Below, one piece after another: positions 23,370 through 31,093 of a stretch of 64,000 nt of DNA. The first letter of the stretch is position 1, and the number at the start of each line of letters is the position of its first letter. The notes beneath the pieces were generated by a model, which was not told the origin of the DNA, did no database searches, and was given only the letters and a program-made list of their open reading frames with translations. The position numbers and the translations under genes are program-made. Source of the stretch: Acidobacteriota bacterium (lineage in GTDB: Bacteria; Acidobacteriota; Thermoanaerobaculia; Multivoradales; J023); NCBI GenBank assembly GCA_029263315.1, contig JAJCXR010000045.1:124001-188000 (forward strand), read 5' to 3'.

Positions 23370-25823
23370 TCAGGCCTCCCAGGCTGGGACCAGGTGCCCG
23401 TCCTGCACTCGGTTGGGTAACCACAGCAGCGCCACTTGCTGCACGTCGATGTCGCTGCGACGGGGTTTGAGCTCGAAGCTCTCCAGGGGCTCGTTCTGGG
23501 CATCGAAACGGGCCGCCACCGCCGCCAGCTCAGATTGCAGCTCGGCTTCCATCTCCTGATAGCGCTGCTGCGTTGTCTCCAGGTTGTCCTCCGCCCGATC
23601 CACATCCTGTGCTTCCTTGGAGCTGCGGTTGAAGCCGCGCAGGGCGGAGCCGGCGCGGCGCATGTTGGTGGAGGAGATCTTTTTGCGTCCCAGGAGGGCT
23701 CCCAGCAACGAGGTGCCGACGTTGATGACGGCGCTCAGCTTCTGGCTCTTGGCCTGGTCCCGCTCTTTCTCCACCTTGACCTCGGCCCGGCGAATTCGAT
23801 CCTCCAAGGTCTGGAGTTTCTTGGCGTACTTGCGTCGCAGGGATTCGCTGGCTTGATCCCGCCGCTGACGCGCTTTGTCCGCCAGGCGGATGCGGAAGGC
23901 GCGTTCGTCCTCGCCGGGACGGGAGATCTCCTCGAGCGTCGGGCTGCGCAGCAGCTCGAAGCGCTGGCTTCGGTACAGGGCGTCGGCGAAGTCCTTGCGC
24001 AGGGTGGCGAAGGCCCGCTTGGCGACGAGGTCGTCGTCGACGCTACCGAAGGTGGCTCGGGGATGCCAGGGCTCGCTTTCCAGGCGGTCGAGCTCGATGT
24101 CCATGGCTTCTGCCCCGTACCAATCGACGCCCCGTTCGGCGTTTTCCAAGGGACACCATACGAGCACCTCCCGGCTAGCCTCGAGACCCTTCCGGGTGTT
24201 CACAAAATGGACCCGGGCGGCCCCCAGCAGCGCCGGAAGATAGTGCACCGCCGTTCCGGGACGCAGACGGTCGGGCAGGAAGAGCTGGGGTACCGTCGGC
24301 GGCAGCAGGGGACGCTGGCTGGAGCTGGCGGGGGCTACTGGCGGCACCGTTTTGGGCGGCGGGGGAGCCCCAAGGCTCGGCGGGCTGACCGGCGGTGGCT
24401 GCGGTGGCAACTGCTGTCGCCGCAGCCGTTGGATCTGTTGTCGGGTCAAGGGGCCCCGCAGGTAGGACATGGCCCAGCGCACCTTGAAGGTCACCGGCTC
24501 GTCCTCATGCACATTGTGTAGCAGGAAGACCCGCTTGCCCAGGTCGCTGAGCAAGCGCTCGATGTGTGAGCGGCTGAGGCCCCCTTCGGCGGCCCCTTCG
24601 AGCCCGTCCAGCACCCGTTGTTTGTCGCGATCCGTTTGCAGGCGACCCAGGAACCAGGTGCCGATGTTCGAGAGCGCTTTGTAATCGAGGTCAACGGGAT
24701 TTTGGGTCGCCAGCACCAAGCCCAGGCCAAAGGCGCGGGCTTGTTTCAGCAAGGTCAACAAGGGACGCTTGGAGGGAGGGTTGGCCACCGGGGGCAGGTA
24801 GCCGAAAACCTCGTCCATGTAGAGCAGGGCCCGCAAGCTGGTGGTACCGGAGAGGCCGCGCATCCAACCGAGGGTCTGATTGAGCAGCAGGGAGACGAAG
24901 AACATGCGCTCGGCATCGGCCAGATGGGCGATGGAAAAGATGGCGATGCGAGGTTTGCCCGTGGGGCCATAGAGCAGCGGGTCGATGTCCAAGGATTGAC
25001 CGCTCATCCAGCTCTTGAAGCCGGGGGCCGCCAGCAGGTTGTTGATCCCCATGGCGAGCTCGAAACGGTCCTTCGAGGGGTAGAAGGACTCCAAAGGCAT
25101 GACCCCCACCTGTTGCATGGGGGGCGATTGAATGCTCTGGATCAATCCCGCCATGTCGAGGTCCTGGCCTTGGCGCCAGGTGTGGTCCAGCAGGTTGGCG
25201 AGCAGGATGTGCTCGCGGCTGCGCAGTGGGTCGACATCGATACCGAGCAAACCCAGCAGGCTGCTGACCGTGGTGCCGATGCGTTCCTGCAACAGGTCGT
25301 TGTCGTCCCGTAGGGCTTGCGGCGGTGCCTTGAAGGACGAGAGGATCGAGATGGCCCGTCCGGCCTCGCTGCCGGGGGTGTAAATCTCGATATCGACCGC
25401 TTGCCGCAATCGGCGGATGCGCTCGCCGTCTTGATGCCAGTCCGCCAAACCTTGGCGCCAAAGGTCCGCCTGTTGCTGTGCGTAGGTGTCGGCGTCGACC
25501 CCTTGGCGCTGGGCGTCGTCTTCGTTGATCCAAGGGCGAAAATCTTCGCCCCGCAGCTCGGGGAAGGTCAACAGCAGGTTGCCCAGATCGCCCTTGACGT
25601 CGACCAGCAGGGCGGGGATACCGTCGATGGCGGCTTCCTCCAGCAGGCTGAGACAGAGCCCCGTCTTGCCGCTGCCCGTCATGCCGACGCAGACGGCGTG
25701 GGTGAGGAGATCTTTGGAATCGTAGAGCAGGGGCTCGGGACTGGTTTCACCGCTGGCGGTATCAAAGGGGCGACCGAGGTAGAAGGCGCCAAGTTTCTCG
25801 TAGGCCTCGAGGTGGGCGTTCAA
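23370..25823 (-). CDS. HerA-like DNA-translocase-type ATPase with C-terminal coiled coil
   Basis: 817 residues from a TTG at 25823 preceded by GGGAG. Walker A GMTGSGKTG lies at about residues 47-55 and Walker B at LLYMDEVFGYLPP, with a sensor stretch LVLATQNPVDLDYKALSNIGTWF; this is the HerA/FtsK-type fold used by DNA-pumping and conjugation-like ATPases. After residue ~460 comes a Pro-rich linker, then a region of unknown fold, and a long Lys/Glu/Arg-rich coiled coil (about 640-780). No NurA nuclease gene is adjacent. It may be a stand-alone HerA-like ATPase of unknown partner. Related proteins are annotated only as ATP-binding proteins. Confidence 0.8.
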   Translation of the reverse strand: MNAHLEAYEKLGAFYLGRPFDTASGETSPEPLLYDSKDLLTHAVCVGMTGSGKTGLCLSLLEEAAIDGIPALLVDVKGDLGNLLLTFPELRGEDFRPWINEDDAQRQGVDADTYAQQQADLWRQGLADWHQDGERIRRLRQAVDIEIYTPGSEAGRAISILSSFKAPPQALRDDNDLLQERIGTTVSSLLGLLGIDVDPLRSREHILLANLLDHTWRQGQDLDMAGLIQSIQSPPMQQVGVMPLESFYPSKDRFELAMGINNLLAAPGFKSWMSGQSLDIDPLLYGPTGKPRIAIFSIAHLADAERMFFVSLLLNQTLGWMRGLSGTTSLRALLYMDEVFGYLPPVANPPSKRPLLTLLKQARAFGLGLVLATQNPVDLDYKALSNIGTWFLGRLQTDRDKQRVLDGLEGAAEGGLSRSHIERLLSDLGKRVFLLHNVHEDEPVTFKVRWAMSYLRGPLTRQQIQRLRRQQLPPQPPPVSPPSLGAPPPPKTVPPVAPASSSQRPLLPPTVPQLFLPDRLRPGTAVHYLPALLGAARVHFVNTRKGLEASREVLVWCPLENAERGVDWYGAEAMDIELDRLESEPWHPRATFGSVDDDLVAKRAFATLRKDFADALYRSQRFELLRSPTLEEISRPGEDERAFRIRLADKARQRRDQASESLRRKYAKKLQTLEDRIRRAEVKVEKERDQAKSQKLSAVINVGTSLLGALLGRKKISSTNMRRAGSALRGFNRSSKEAQDVDRAEDNLETTQQRYQEMEAELQSELAAVAARFDAQNEPLESFELKPRRSDIDVQQVALLWLPNRVQDGHLVPAWEA

Positions 25824-25864
25824 AAGCTATCTCCCTGGGCAGGTGGCGGAAAGGCTGCTCGACG

Positions 25865-25924
25865 GCCGCCCTGGGGCAGCCCGTCGAACCGTCGGTGCGA
25901 GGGTAGACGCGCCGCCCTGGGGCA
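25865..25924. repeat. 14-bp direct repeat between the HerA-like and DUF937 genes
   Basis: GCCGCCCTGGGGCA occurs exactly at 25865-25878 and 25911-25924 in the 171-bp gap upstream of the HerA-like gene. Purpose unknown; it could be a regulator site or chance in GC-rich DNA. Confidence 0.4.
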
Positions 25925-25994
25925 CCGTCGCCGGGTTGGACGGGGGGCGCTGCTCAGCTGGGTGCCTAGCAAACGGCGATCAGCTCGAGGCCGA

Positions 25995-26591
25995 TCAACG
26001 GCCGCCGAACATTTTGCCCAGCATGCCCATGCCCATCTTGGCGATGTCGTCGCCGATCTCGCCATCCCCGTCGGCGTCGAGAAGCTGGCCCAAGAGGTCG
26101 CCACCGGGCTGCGCCTTCTCGACCGTCCGACGCTCACCTTGCAAGAGGTCGCTGAGCCCGCCGGTGTCGAGGCCGTCGCTCCGCTTCCTCTTGGCCAAGG
26201 CGCCCATCACCAAGGGGGCGAGCATGGCCAAGAGCTGGCCGACTTGTTTGCTGTCCAAGCCGCTGGCCTTGCCGATGGCTTGCTCGGCGCCGCCCTGGCG
26301 GCGGCCCAGGATGTGGCCCAGGATGGCAGCCCCGCCGCCGCCGTTGGCCCCTCCACCGAGAAAACCCATGACATCGTCGAGAACGGAGCCGTCATGATCG
26401 CGGTCGAGGGCGCCTAGCAACGAGGCGGCGCCGGCCTGCTGCTGCGTATTCTTGGCCAGGGCGCTGACCAGCAAGGGGGCGGCAGCCGACAGGGCCCGGG
26501 ATGTGGCCTGCTCGTCGGCACCGATCTGACGGCTGATCTGGCGGACGGCATTGCCGTCGAGTTGCTGTGCAAGAAGCTCGAGTATAGACAT
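25995..26591 (-). CDS. DUF937 (YidB-like) protein with two calcium-loop-like motifs
   Basis: 198 residues with a strong AGGAGG site before the ATG. The N-terminal MSILELLAQQLDGNAVRQISRQIGADEQATSRALSAAAPLLVSALAKN and the later LDSKQVGQLLAMLAPLVMGALAKRK are the two helical repeats of DUF937. Between and after them lie DRDHDGSVLDD and DADGDGEIGDD, which look like EF-hand/dockerin calcium-binding loops. A glycine-rich stretch (GGGANGGGGA) follows the first. Function of the family is unknown; it is common in Acidobacteriota and Proteobacteria. It may respond to calcium, which is inference. Confidence 0.82.
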   Translation of the reverse strand: MSILELLAQQLDGNAVRQISRQIGADEQATSRALSAAAPLLVSALAKNTQQQAGAASLLGALDRDHDGSVLDDVMGFLGGGANGGGGAAILGHILGRRQGGAEQAIGKASGLDSKQVGQLLAMLAPLVMGALAKRKRSDGLDTGGLSDLLQGERRTVEKAQPGGDLLGQLLDADGDGEIGDDIAKMGMGMLGKMFGGR

Positions 26592-26648
26592 GGGATCCTC
26601 CTAAGTTCTGAATCTGCGAGTATCTCGGGTGCCGGACAGAATGTCTAT

Positions 26649-26708
26649 GACATTCCAGGCGCCGACATTCCAGGCGCCGACATTCTAAGTGCCGATATTC
26701 CAGGCGGC
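26649..26708. repeat. Four-copy 15-bp tandem repeat
   Basis: Units begin at 26649, 26664, 26679 and 26694. The first two are identical (GACATTCCAGGCGCC); the third (GACATTCTAAGTGCC) and fourth (GATATTCCAGGCGGC) have diverged by three and two bases. The repeat lies 58 bp upstream of the DUF937 start and could be a protein-binding array or a slippage product. Confidence 0.85.
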
Positions 26709-27004
26709 GGACAAGGCGATGGGGCCTGTGCCTGCAAGATCGAGGCCGAGCTCCTCGGCGTTGGGCAAGAGATGTCGGCCCTTGGCAAGGGCCGTTTGGA
26801 CCGTTGCCAGGGATATCCTGACCGGGGAAAAGTTCCGCTACCCTGCAGCAGAATTCCCGGGTGGAGCCGCCTGGGTCAGCATCTCGTCCACCGGAACCAG
26901 GGGCCTCAAGGTTGTCGTCGCAGCGTCCTGCCCCCTTTGGCTGTGATGCTTTACGGGTCTTTGGGGCTGCGATCCGACAACAGGCACGAGCTTCCCATGA
27001 CATC

Positions 27005-27021
27005 CTGGTATGGGCTTTGCT
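27005..27021 (+). promoter_or_regulatory. Sigma-54-type promoter upstream of the DUF4332 gene
   Basis: CTGGTATGGGCTTTGCT fits TGGYAYG-N4-TTGCW with GG (27007-27008) and GC (27019-27020) ten bases apart. The start point would lie near 27032, about 75 nt before the coding region. The second such site in the window. Confidence 0.6.
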
Positions 27022-27106
27022 TTCGATTTGCCAAGCAACGACTCTTTTACGAAGGCTGGGAGTGCGTCCACACCATTGACCTGTTCTGCTTCAGGAGGAA
27101 ACATTC

Positions 27107-27514
27107 ATGGGTTATTCGATCGAGGAAATTGAGGGCATCGGGCCCAGCTATGGCCAGAAGCTCGCCGACGCTGGAATCCGCACCACCGATGGCTTGCTCA
27201 AGCGCTGCTGTGACCGCACCGGCCGCAAGGCCCTTTGTGACAGCACGGGATTGTCCGACCAACTGGTGCTCAAATGGACCAACATGGCCGATTTGATGCG
27301 TATTTCGGGCATCGGACCTCAGTTTTCTGAGCTCCTAGAGGCCGCAGGAGTTGACACCATCAAGGAATTGCGCAATCGCAACGCCGCAAATCTGGCCGCC
27401 AAGATGGCAGAGGTCAATGGCGCCAAGAAGCTGACGCGGCGGACCCCACCGCTCAAGTTGGTCGAAAAGTGGGTCGAGGCCGCCAAGGCCGCGACGCCGA
27501 TGATGACCTATTGA
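27107..27514 (+). CDS. DUF4332 domain protein (helix-hairpin-helix type)
   Basis: 135 residues with a strong AGGAGG site. IEEIEGIGPSYGQKLADAGIRTTDGLL and LMRISGIGPQFSELLEAAGVDTIKELRNRNAANLAAKM are two helix-hairpin-helix-like repeats, the defining feature of DUF4332, related to the DNA-binding motifs of DNA ligases and polymerases. The family is uncharacterised. It is expressed, if the upstream site is real, from a sigma-54 promoter, and might therefore be part of the same stress programme as the CsbD group. That link is inference. Confidence 0.85.
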   Translation: MGYSIEEIEGIGPSYGQKLADAGIRTTDGLLKRCCDRTGRKALCDSTGLSDQLVLKWTNMADLMRISGIGPQFSELLEAAGVDTIKELRNRNAANLAAKMAEVNGAKKLTRRTPPLKLVEKWVEAAKAATPMMTY

Positions 27515-27646
27515 TTCCGAGCCTTGCACCCAAGCTCCGTGCAGCAGCTCTCGGCGGTCTGATGGGAGGTCGCCGGGGATCCCTTCAGGCCGTCCTTCTC
27601 GCTGTTCTCTCAAGCCGTCAGCTGGGTTGCGAAGAAGCTTGGGTAA

Positions 27647-27657
27647 TGTCCATCCAG
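27647..27657 (+). repeat. Solo copy of a putative element end
   Basis: TGTCCATCCAG, identical to the reverse complement of the right end of the 221-bp candidate element near 62 kb, with further similarity just beyond it (TAATGTCCATCCAGATT here, TAGTGTCCATCCGGTTT at 61901). No second end is seen nearby, so it could be an element remnant or chance. Confidence 0.35.
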
Positions 27658-27809
27658 ATTATGCGCCCCCTGGTGCTCCTTCGCGCCAAGAAACCAATGC
27701 GAGATCAGGAGAGCAAAAATTGCCTTGTGGCCCTGAAGGGGCCGGTGTCCGTAGCCCGGACCGCCCGACCTGAGCGTCTGCGGTCAGGAGGGCGCTCCGG
27801 GCGGGGGTG

Positions 27810-27907
27810 GGCGCCCCCGGCTAGGCGCCCCCGTCTAGGCGCCCCCGTCTAGGCGCCCCCGTCTAGGCGCCCCCGTCTAGGCCCCCCCCGTCTAGGCGCC
27901 CCCGTCT
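27810..27907. repeat. Seven-copy 14-bp GC-rich tandem repeat
   Basis: The unit GGCGCCCCCGTCTA starts at 27810, 27824, 27838, 27852, 27866, 27880 (one extra C) and 27895 (partial). Unit one reads GGCGCCCCCGGCTA. Each unit contains the palindrome GGCGCC, and the minus strand carries G5 runs every 14 bases. It is too short and spacer-free to be a CRISPR array. Confidence 0.9.
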
Positions 27908-27973
27908 CCGCGCCCTGCTGGCGAGCCGATATGCCGCGAGCCCTAGCTGACAAACTTTCCAGGGCGTGATAAT

Positions 27974-27997
27974 TTCGCTGTACCGCCTTTCAGCGAA
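27974..27997 (+). promoter_or_regulatory. Inverted repeat in the metalloprotease leader
   Basis: TTCGCTG (27974-27980) and CAGCGAA (27991-27997) form a 7-bp stem with a 10-nt loop. A TGATAAT sequence at 27967-27973 just in front may be a -10 box, so the repeat could be an operator or a leader hairpin. Confidence 0.4.
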
Positions 27998-28030
27998 GCG
28001 CGTTCACGAATTTGTCAAGGAGGTACTCCC

Positions 28031-29752
28031 ATGTCCGATCGACGTCTTCTAGCCGCCGGCCTGCTGCTGGCTTTGCTCTTGCCCTGGCAGGCCGCCGCCA
28101 AACGCTCCCCCGGGCCGACCCTGCTGCTCTCCCCCGATGAGACGATGAGCTCCGTCCTGCGGGGCGATCAACGCATCAATCTGGTCACCGGCGCTCCCAT
28201 CGCCCTCTACCGGGTGGGGTTTGCGGTGGATCCTGCGGATCCCGAGACCATGGCCCGTCAGTATCTGCGGCAGCACCATGAGCTCCTTGGCTATCCCAAT
28301 GCCGAGCTCGAGGACTTGACCCTGCACGCCGTGCGCAAGAGCTTGGCCGGCACGGTGGTGCGCCTGCGCCAGCACCTCGAGGGGGTCCCCGTCCTCGGAG
28401 CCGAGGTCACGGTGACGATCAACCACGACCACGTGGTCACCTTCGTGATGAACAACTACAAGCCGATCACCCAGGTGGTCGACACCTCGGCCCGTCTCAA
28501 CGCGGCGGCGGCGGTCGAGGCGGCCATGGGCTACCTCGAGGTGCAAGGCCCGGTGACGCAGCAGAGCAACGAGTTGGTGATCTACGTCAACCAGGGCATC
28601 GCCCGCCTGGTCCATCGCGTCGTCCTCTACCCGCGGCAGTCGCCCTTGGGTGAGTGGGAAGTCCTGCAGGACGCCCACAGCGGCGAGGTCTTCCGCGTCG
28701 AGGACATCGCTCGCTACGGCTCGGTGACCGGCGACGGCGACGTCTTCGATCCCGATCCCCTGTCGTCCGCCCAGGCCGCCTACAATGATCCGGGCTACCC
28801 GGACAACAACGACGCCGATAGCCCCGAGCTGTTGGCTGAGATCTTCAACCGCAACCTGCTGGAGATCAGCGAAGACGCCGGCACCTTCAGCCTGGTGGGC
28901 CCCTATGCCGCCATCGTCGATGCGGAGTCCCCGTTCTTCGGTGACTTTTCGCAAATGTCTTCGTCGTGGAATTTCACCCGCACGGAGTCCGCCTTCGAAG
29001 CGGCCCACACCTACTACCACATCGATACCTACATGCGGTACATCAACGAAACCCTCGGTATTTCGGTCATGCCCTTTCAGTATGCCGGAGGGGTGCGCTT
29101 CGATCCCCATGGCCTCAACGGCTCGGACAACTCCCATTACACCGGGGCCGGTATCGTCGCCTTCGGTGAGGGCGGGGTCGACGACGCCGAAGACGCCGAC
29201 GTGGTGATCCACGAGCTCGGCCATGGTATCCACGATTGGGTGACCAACGGCGGTTTGTCGCAGGTCAACGGTCTCAGCGAAGGTACCGGCGATTACTTCG
29301 CCCAGTCCTACAGCCGGGCCCTCGGTCAGTGGACCCCCTCCGATCCGGCCTATCACTGGGTCTTTGACTGGGACGGTCACAATCCCTTCTGGAATGGTCG
29401 TATCACCAACTACGGGGCGGTGTATCCCGGCGGTCTGACCGGCTCGATCCACACCGACGGCCAGATCTGGTCCACCTGCAACATGCGGGTCTGGGACGCC
29501 GTCGGCCGCGAGAAGGCGGATATGGCGATGCTCGAGGGTTTGGCCATGACCAACGGCGGCTCCAATCAAGACGATGCCGCCAACGCCGTCTACCAGGCGG
29601 CGGTGGACATGGGTTACAGCGGCAGCGAGCTGGCTTCCATGTCGAGCATCCTGCAAAGCTGTGGTTATAGCGTGCCCGATTTCGACGGCTTGGTCTTCGG
29701 CGATGGCTTCGAAGCAGGCAATACCGATGCTTGGAGCACCGCGTCCCCCTGA
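28031..29752 (+). CDS. Secreted zinc metalloprotease (FTP domain, M36/M4-like)
   Basis: 573 residues; AAGGAGG is 9 nt upstream of the ATG. A signal peptide (about 1-23, LLLALLLPWQAAAK) precedes a fungalysin/thermolysin propeptide (PADPETMARQYLRQHHELLGY...LEGVPVLGAEVTVTINHDHVVTFVMNNY). The catalytic part carries HELGH at 394-398 with the third ligand in LSEGTGDYFAQ about 20 residues on, a gluzincin arrangement. The chain ends in VFGDGFEAGNTDAWS, a short C-terminal tag similar to one in a small lipoprotein at 44.4-44.7 kb. It is probably an extracellular protease; M36 and M4 cannot be separated safely. A strong terminator follows. Confidence 0.88.
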   Translation: MSDRRLLAAGLLLALLLPWQAAAKRSPGPTLLLSPDETMSSVLRGDQRINLVTGAPIALYRVGFAVDPADPETMARQYLRQHHELLGYPNAELEDLTLHAVRKSLAGTVVRLRQHLEGVPVLGAEVTVTINHDHVVTFVMNNYKPITQVVDTSARLNAAAAVEAAMGYLEVQGPVTQQSNELVIYVNQGIARLVHRVVLYPRQSPLGEWEVLQDAHSGEVFRVEDIARYGSVTGDGDVFDPDPLSSAQAAYNDPGYPDNNDADSPELLAEIFNRNLLEISEDAGTFSLVGPYAAIVDAESPFFGDFSQMSSSWNFTRTESAFEAAHTYYHIDTYMRYINETLGISVMPFQYAGGVRFDPHGLNGSDNSHYTGAGIVAFGEGGVDDAEDADVVIHELGHGIHDWVTNGGLSQVNGLSEGTGDYFAQSYSRALGQWTPSDPAYHWVFDWDGHNPFWNGRITNYGAVYPGGLTGSIHTDGQIWSTCNMRVWDAVGREKADMAMLEGLAMTNGGSNQDDAANAVYQAAVDMGYSGSELASMSSILQSCGYSVPDFDGLVFGDGFEAGNTDAWSTASP

Positions 29753-29796
29753 GGGTTGCGGCGCGCCTCGGCGCCCTGGGACAGGGGCTCCGTGAG

Positions 29797-29836
29797 AAGG
29801 GGATGGGGACCGGCGACGGTTGTCATCCCTTTTTTT
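29797..29836 (+). terminator. Intrinsic terminator after the metalloprotease gene
   Basis: AAGGGGATG pairs with CATCCCTT (one bulged G), an inner GACCG/CGGTT stem extends it, and seven or more T residues follow (29830-29836). Confidence 0.75.
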
Positions 29837-29908
29837 GTGGGCATTTTCTTTGGCGGACCGGGCCACCGCGGGTGCATCTGGACTTCGCAGAATGCTAAGA
29901 TTCAGCCG

Positions 29909-31093
29909 ATGCAACAGGCTTTTGAGATTGGCATTCGGGCGACCCCTGGCCGTGACCGAGATGATGAAGGTGTCGCCGCGGCTCCGGTCGATAGCGATGG
30001 ACCGGTGATCTCGGTCAGCGCCATGGGCGATCTGATGCAGTGCGGCGAATGGCGTCAGGTGACCCAGGACGGCGCCTTGGGCTCCGCCCTCGGCGCCCTC
30101 GCACAGGAGGTGCAAGACGATGATCTGGTCTTCGCCAATCTCGAGACCGCGTGCCCCGGCGACGACGGGGTCATCGACAAGGAACCCCTCGTCCTGGCCG
30201 AGGCGGAAGAGATTCTCCAGTGTTTGCGCTTGCTCGGTGTCGATGTGGTCAACGTCGCCAACAACCACGCCTTCGATGCTTTTTTCTCAGGTTTCGACAG
30301 GCTGCGGCGTCGCCTCGACGAGGCTGGGGTCGGGCACCTGGGGGCGGGTGAGGACCTGGCCACCGCCGGCCGCCCTCTGATCGTCCAGCGCCGGGGTATT
30401 CGACTGGGGTGGCTGGCCTATGCCGATGCCAGCTGCCGGCCGTCCCATGTCGCCTCCGCCGAGACCTACGGCGTCCAGCCCTTCGGCTTGGAGCGTGCCT
30501 TGGCCGCCGTCGAGTCCCTGCGGCCACAGGTCGATCACGTCATAGTGTCGCTGCATTGGGGTATCGAATACTGCCAGATCCCGTCGCCGCAGCAAGTGGT
30601 GGCGGCCCGCCGCCTGGTGGACGCCGGGGCGCGCTTGATCCTCGGCCACCATGTGCATGTGGTGCAGGGGGTGGAACGCCACGGCGACGGCGTCATCGCC
30701 TACAACCTGGGCAACGTCACCACCAGTGATCATCACGTGGGGGGACGCCTGGCCATCCATCAGACCCCCCGCACCCGCTCGTCCTTGGTGCTGCGGGCCC
30801 AATTCAACCGCCGCAGCCTGCTGGCGGTCGAGCTGATTCCCATCCGTTCGCGGGTCGGTCGGGTGCTGCTGGACGACCCCAAGGCCCGGCGTTACCTGGA
30901 GTATGCCAACCGCAAGCTGGCGGCGGGCATCAGCGAAGGGCAGTGGCGGCGTCGGCGTCTCTACGAAGATGTGCTGCTGCGTACCGCCCGCAAGCTGCAT
31001 CCCAAAGTAATCCGTTCGATCCGGCCGAAACACCTGAGCACCTTCGCCAAGAACGTCGTCGGTGCCTTGAGCGGTCGGGGACCGTCGGCATGA
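29909..31093 (+). CDS. CapA-family protein (PGA_cap, metallophosphoesterase-like)
   Basis: 394 residues from the ATG at 29909; the frame extends upstream to 29756 but that would run through the terminator. The CapA fold is clear: ISVSAMGDLMQCG, DDLVFANLETACP, DVVNVANNHAFDAFFSGFDRL, VIVSLHWGIEYCQIPSPQQVVAARRLVDAGARLILGHHVHVVQGVE. The Asp, Asn and His residues of the metal site are present. Family members take part in making or cross-linking poly-gamma-glutamate capsules and other surface polymers. No signal peptide is seen, unlike many CapA proteins. The stop overlaps the next start (ATGA), so the PaaK-like gene is translationally coupled. Confidence 0.87.
   Translation: MQQAFEIGIRATPGRDRDDEGVAAAPVDSDGPVISVSAMGDLMQCGEWRQVTQDGALGSALGALAQEVQDDDLVFANLETACPGDDGVIDKEPLVLAEAEEILQCLRLLGVDVVNVANNHAFDAFFSGFDRLRRRLDEAGVGHLGAGEDLATAGRPLIVQRRGIRLGWLAYADASCRPSHVASAETYGVQPFGLERALAAVESLRPQVDHVIVSLHWGIEYCQIPSPQQVVAARRLVDAGARLILGHHVHVVQGVERHGDGVIAYNLGNVTTSDHHVGGRLAIHQTPRTRSSLVLRAQFNRRSLLAVELIPIRSRVGRVLLDDPKARRYLEYANRKLAAGISEGQWRRRRLYEDVLLRTARKLHPKVIRSIRPKHLSTFAKNVVGALSGRGPSA

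Larger units (their letters stand above)
26592..27106. other. 515-bp intergenic region, tandem repeat and sigma-54 site
   Basis: This gap separates the divergent DUF937 and DUF4332 genes. It holds a four-copy 15-bp tandem repeat (26649-26708), a sigma-54-type promoter (27005-27021) and otherwise nothing I can assign. Open frames cross it on both strands but none has family features or a convincing ribosome binding site. Confidence 0.6.
27515..28030. other. 516-bp intergenic region with 14-bp tandem repeat
   Basis: No gene is supported here. It contains a copy of the 11-bp sequence TGTCCATCCAG (27647-27657) that also ends the possible element at 61904-62124, the tandem array at 27810-27907, and an inverted repeat just before the metalloprotease gene (27974-27997). 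Confidence 0.6.

Noticed and set aside
26649..26708. Pentapeptide-like coding repeat (ADIPG) in the plus-strand frame
   Set aside because: The frame has no start signal, no extended repeat, and lies in the promoter region of DUF937 and DUF4332.
26592..27106. Possible degraded gene in the DUF937-DUF4332 gap
   Set aside because: No family similarity could be recognised in any frame and frames shift repeatedly, so a pseudogene call is not supportable.
27810..27907. CRISPR array candidate
   Set aside because: Units are 14 bp with no spacers between them and no cas genes are present; it is a simple tandem repeat.
29756..29908. CapA start at the upstream TTG (29756) giving a longer N-terminus
   Set aside because: The region overlaps the terminator and has no ribosome binding site; the ATG at 29909 precedes the conserved ISVSAMGDL motif by a normal distance.
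28049..30268. Long open frame on the minus strand, over 700 codons, across the metalloprotease and CapA genes
   Set aside because: It lies antisense to well-supported genes with matching families, has no ribosome binding site or family motif, and its composition is the usual mirror of GC-rich codon bias.
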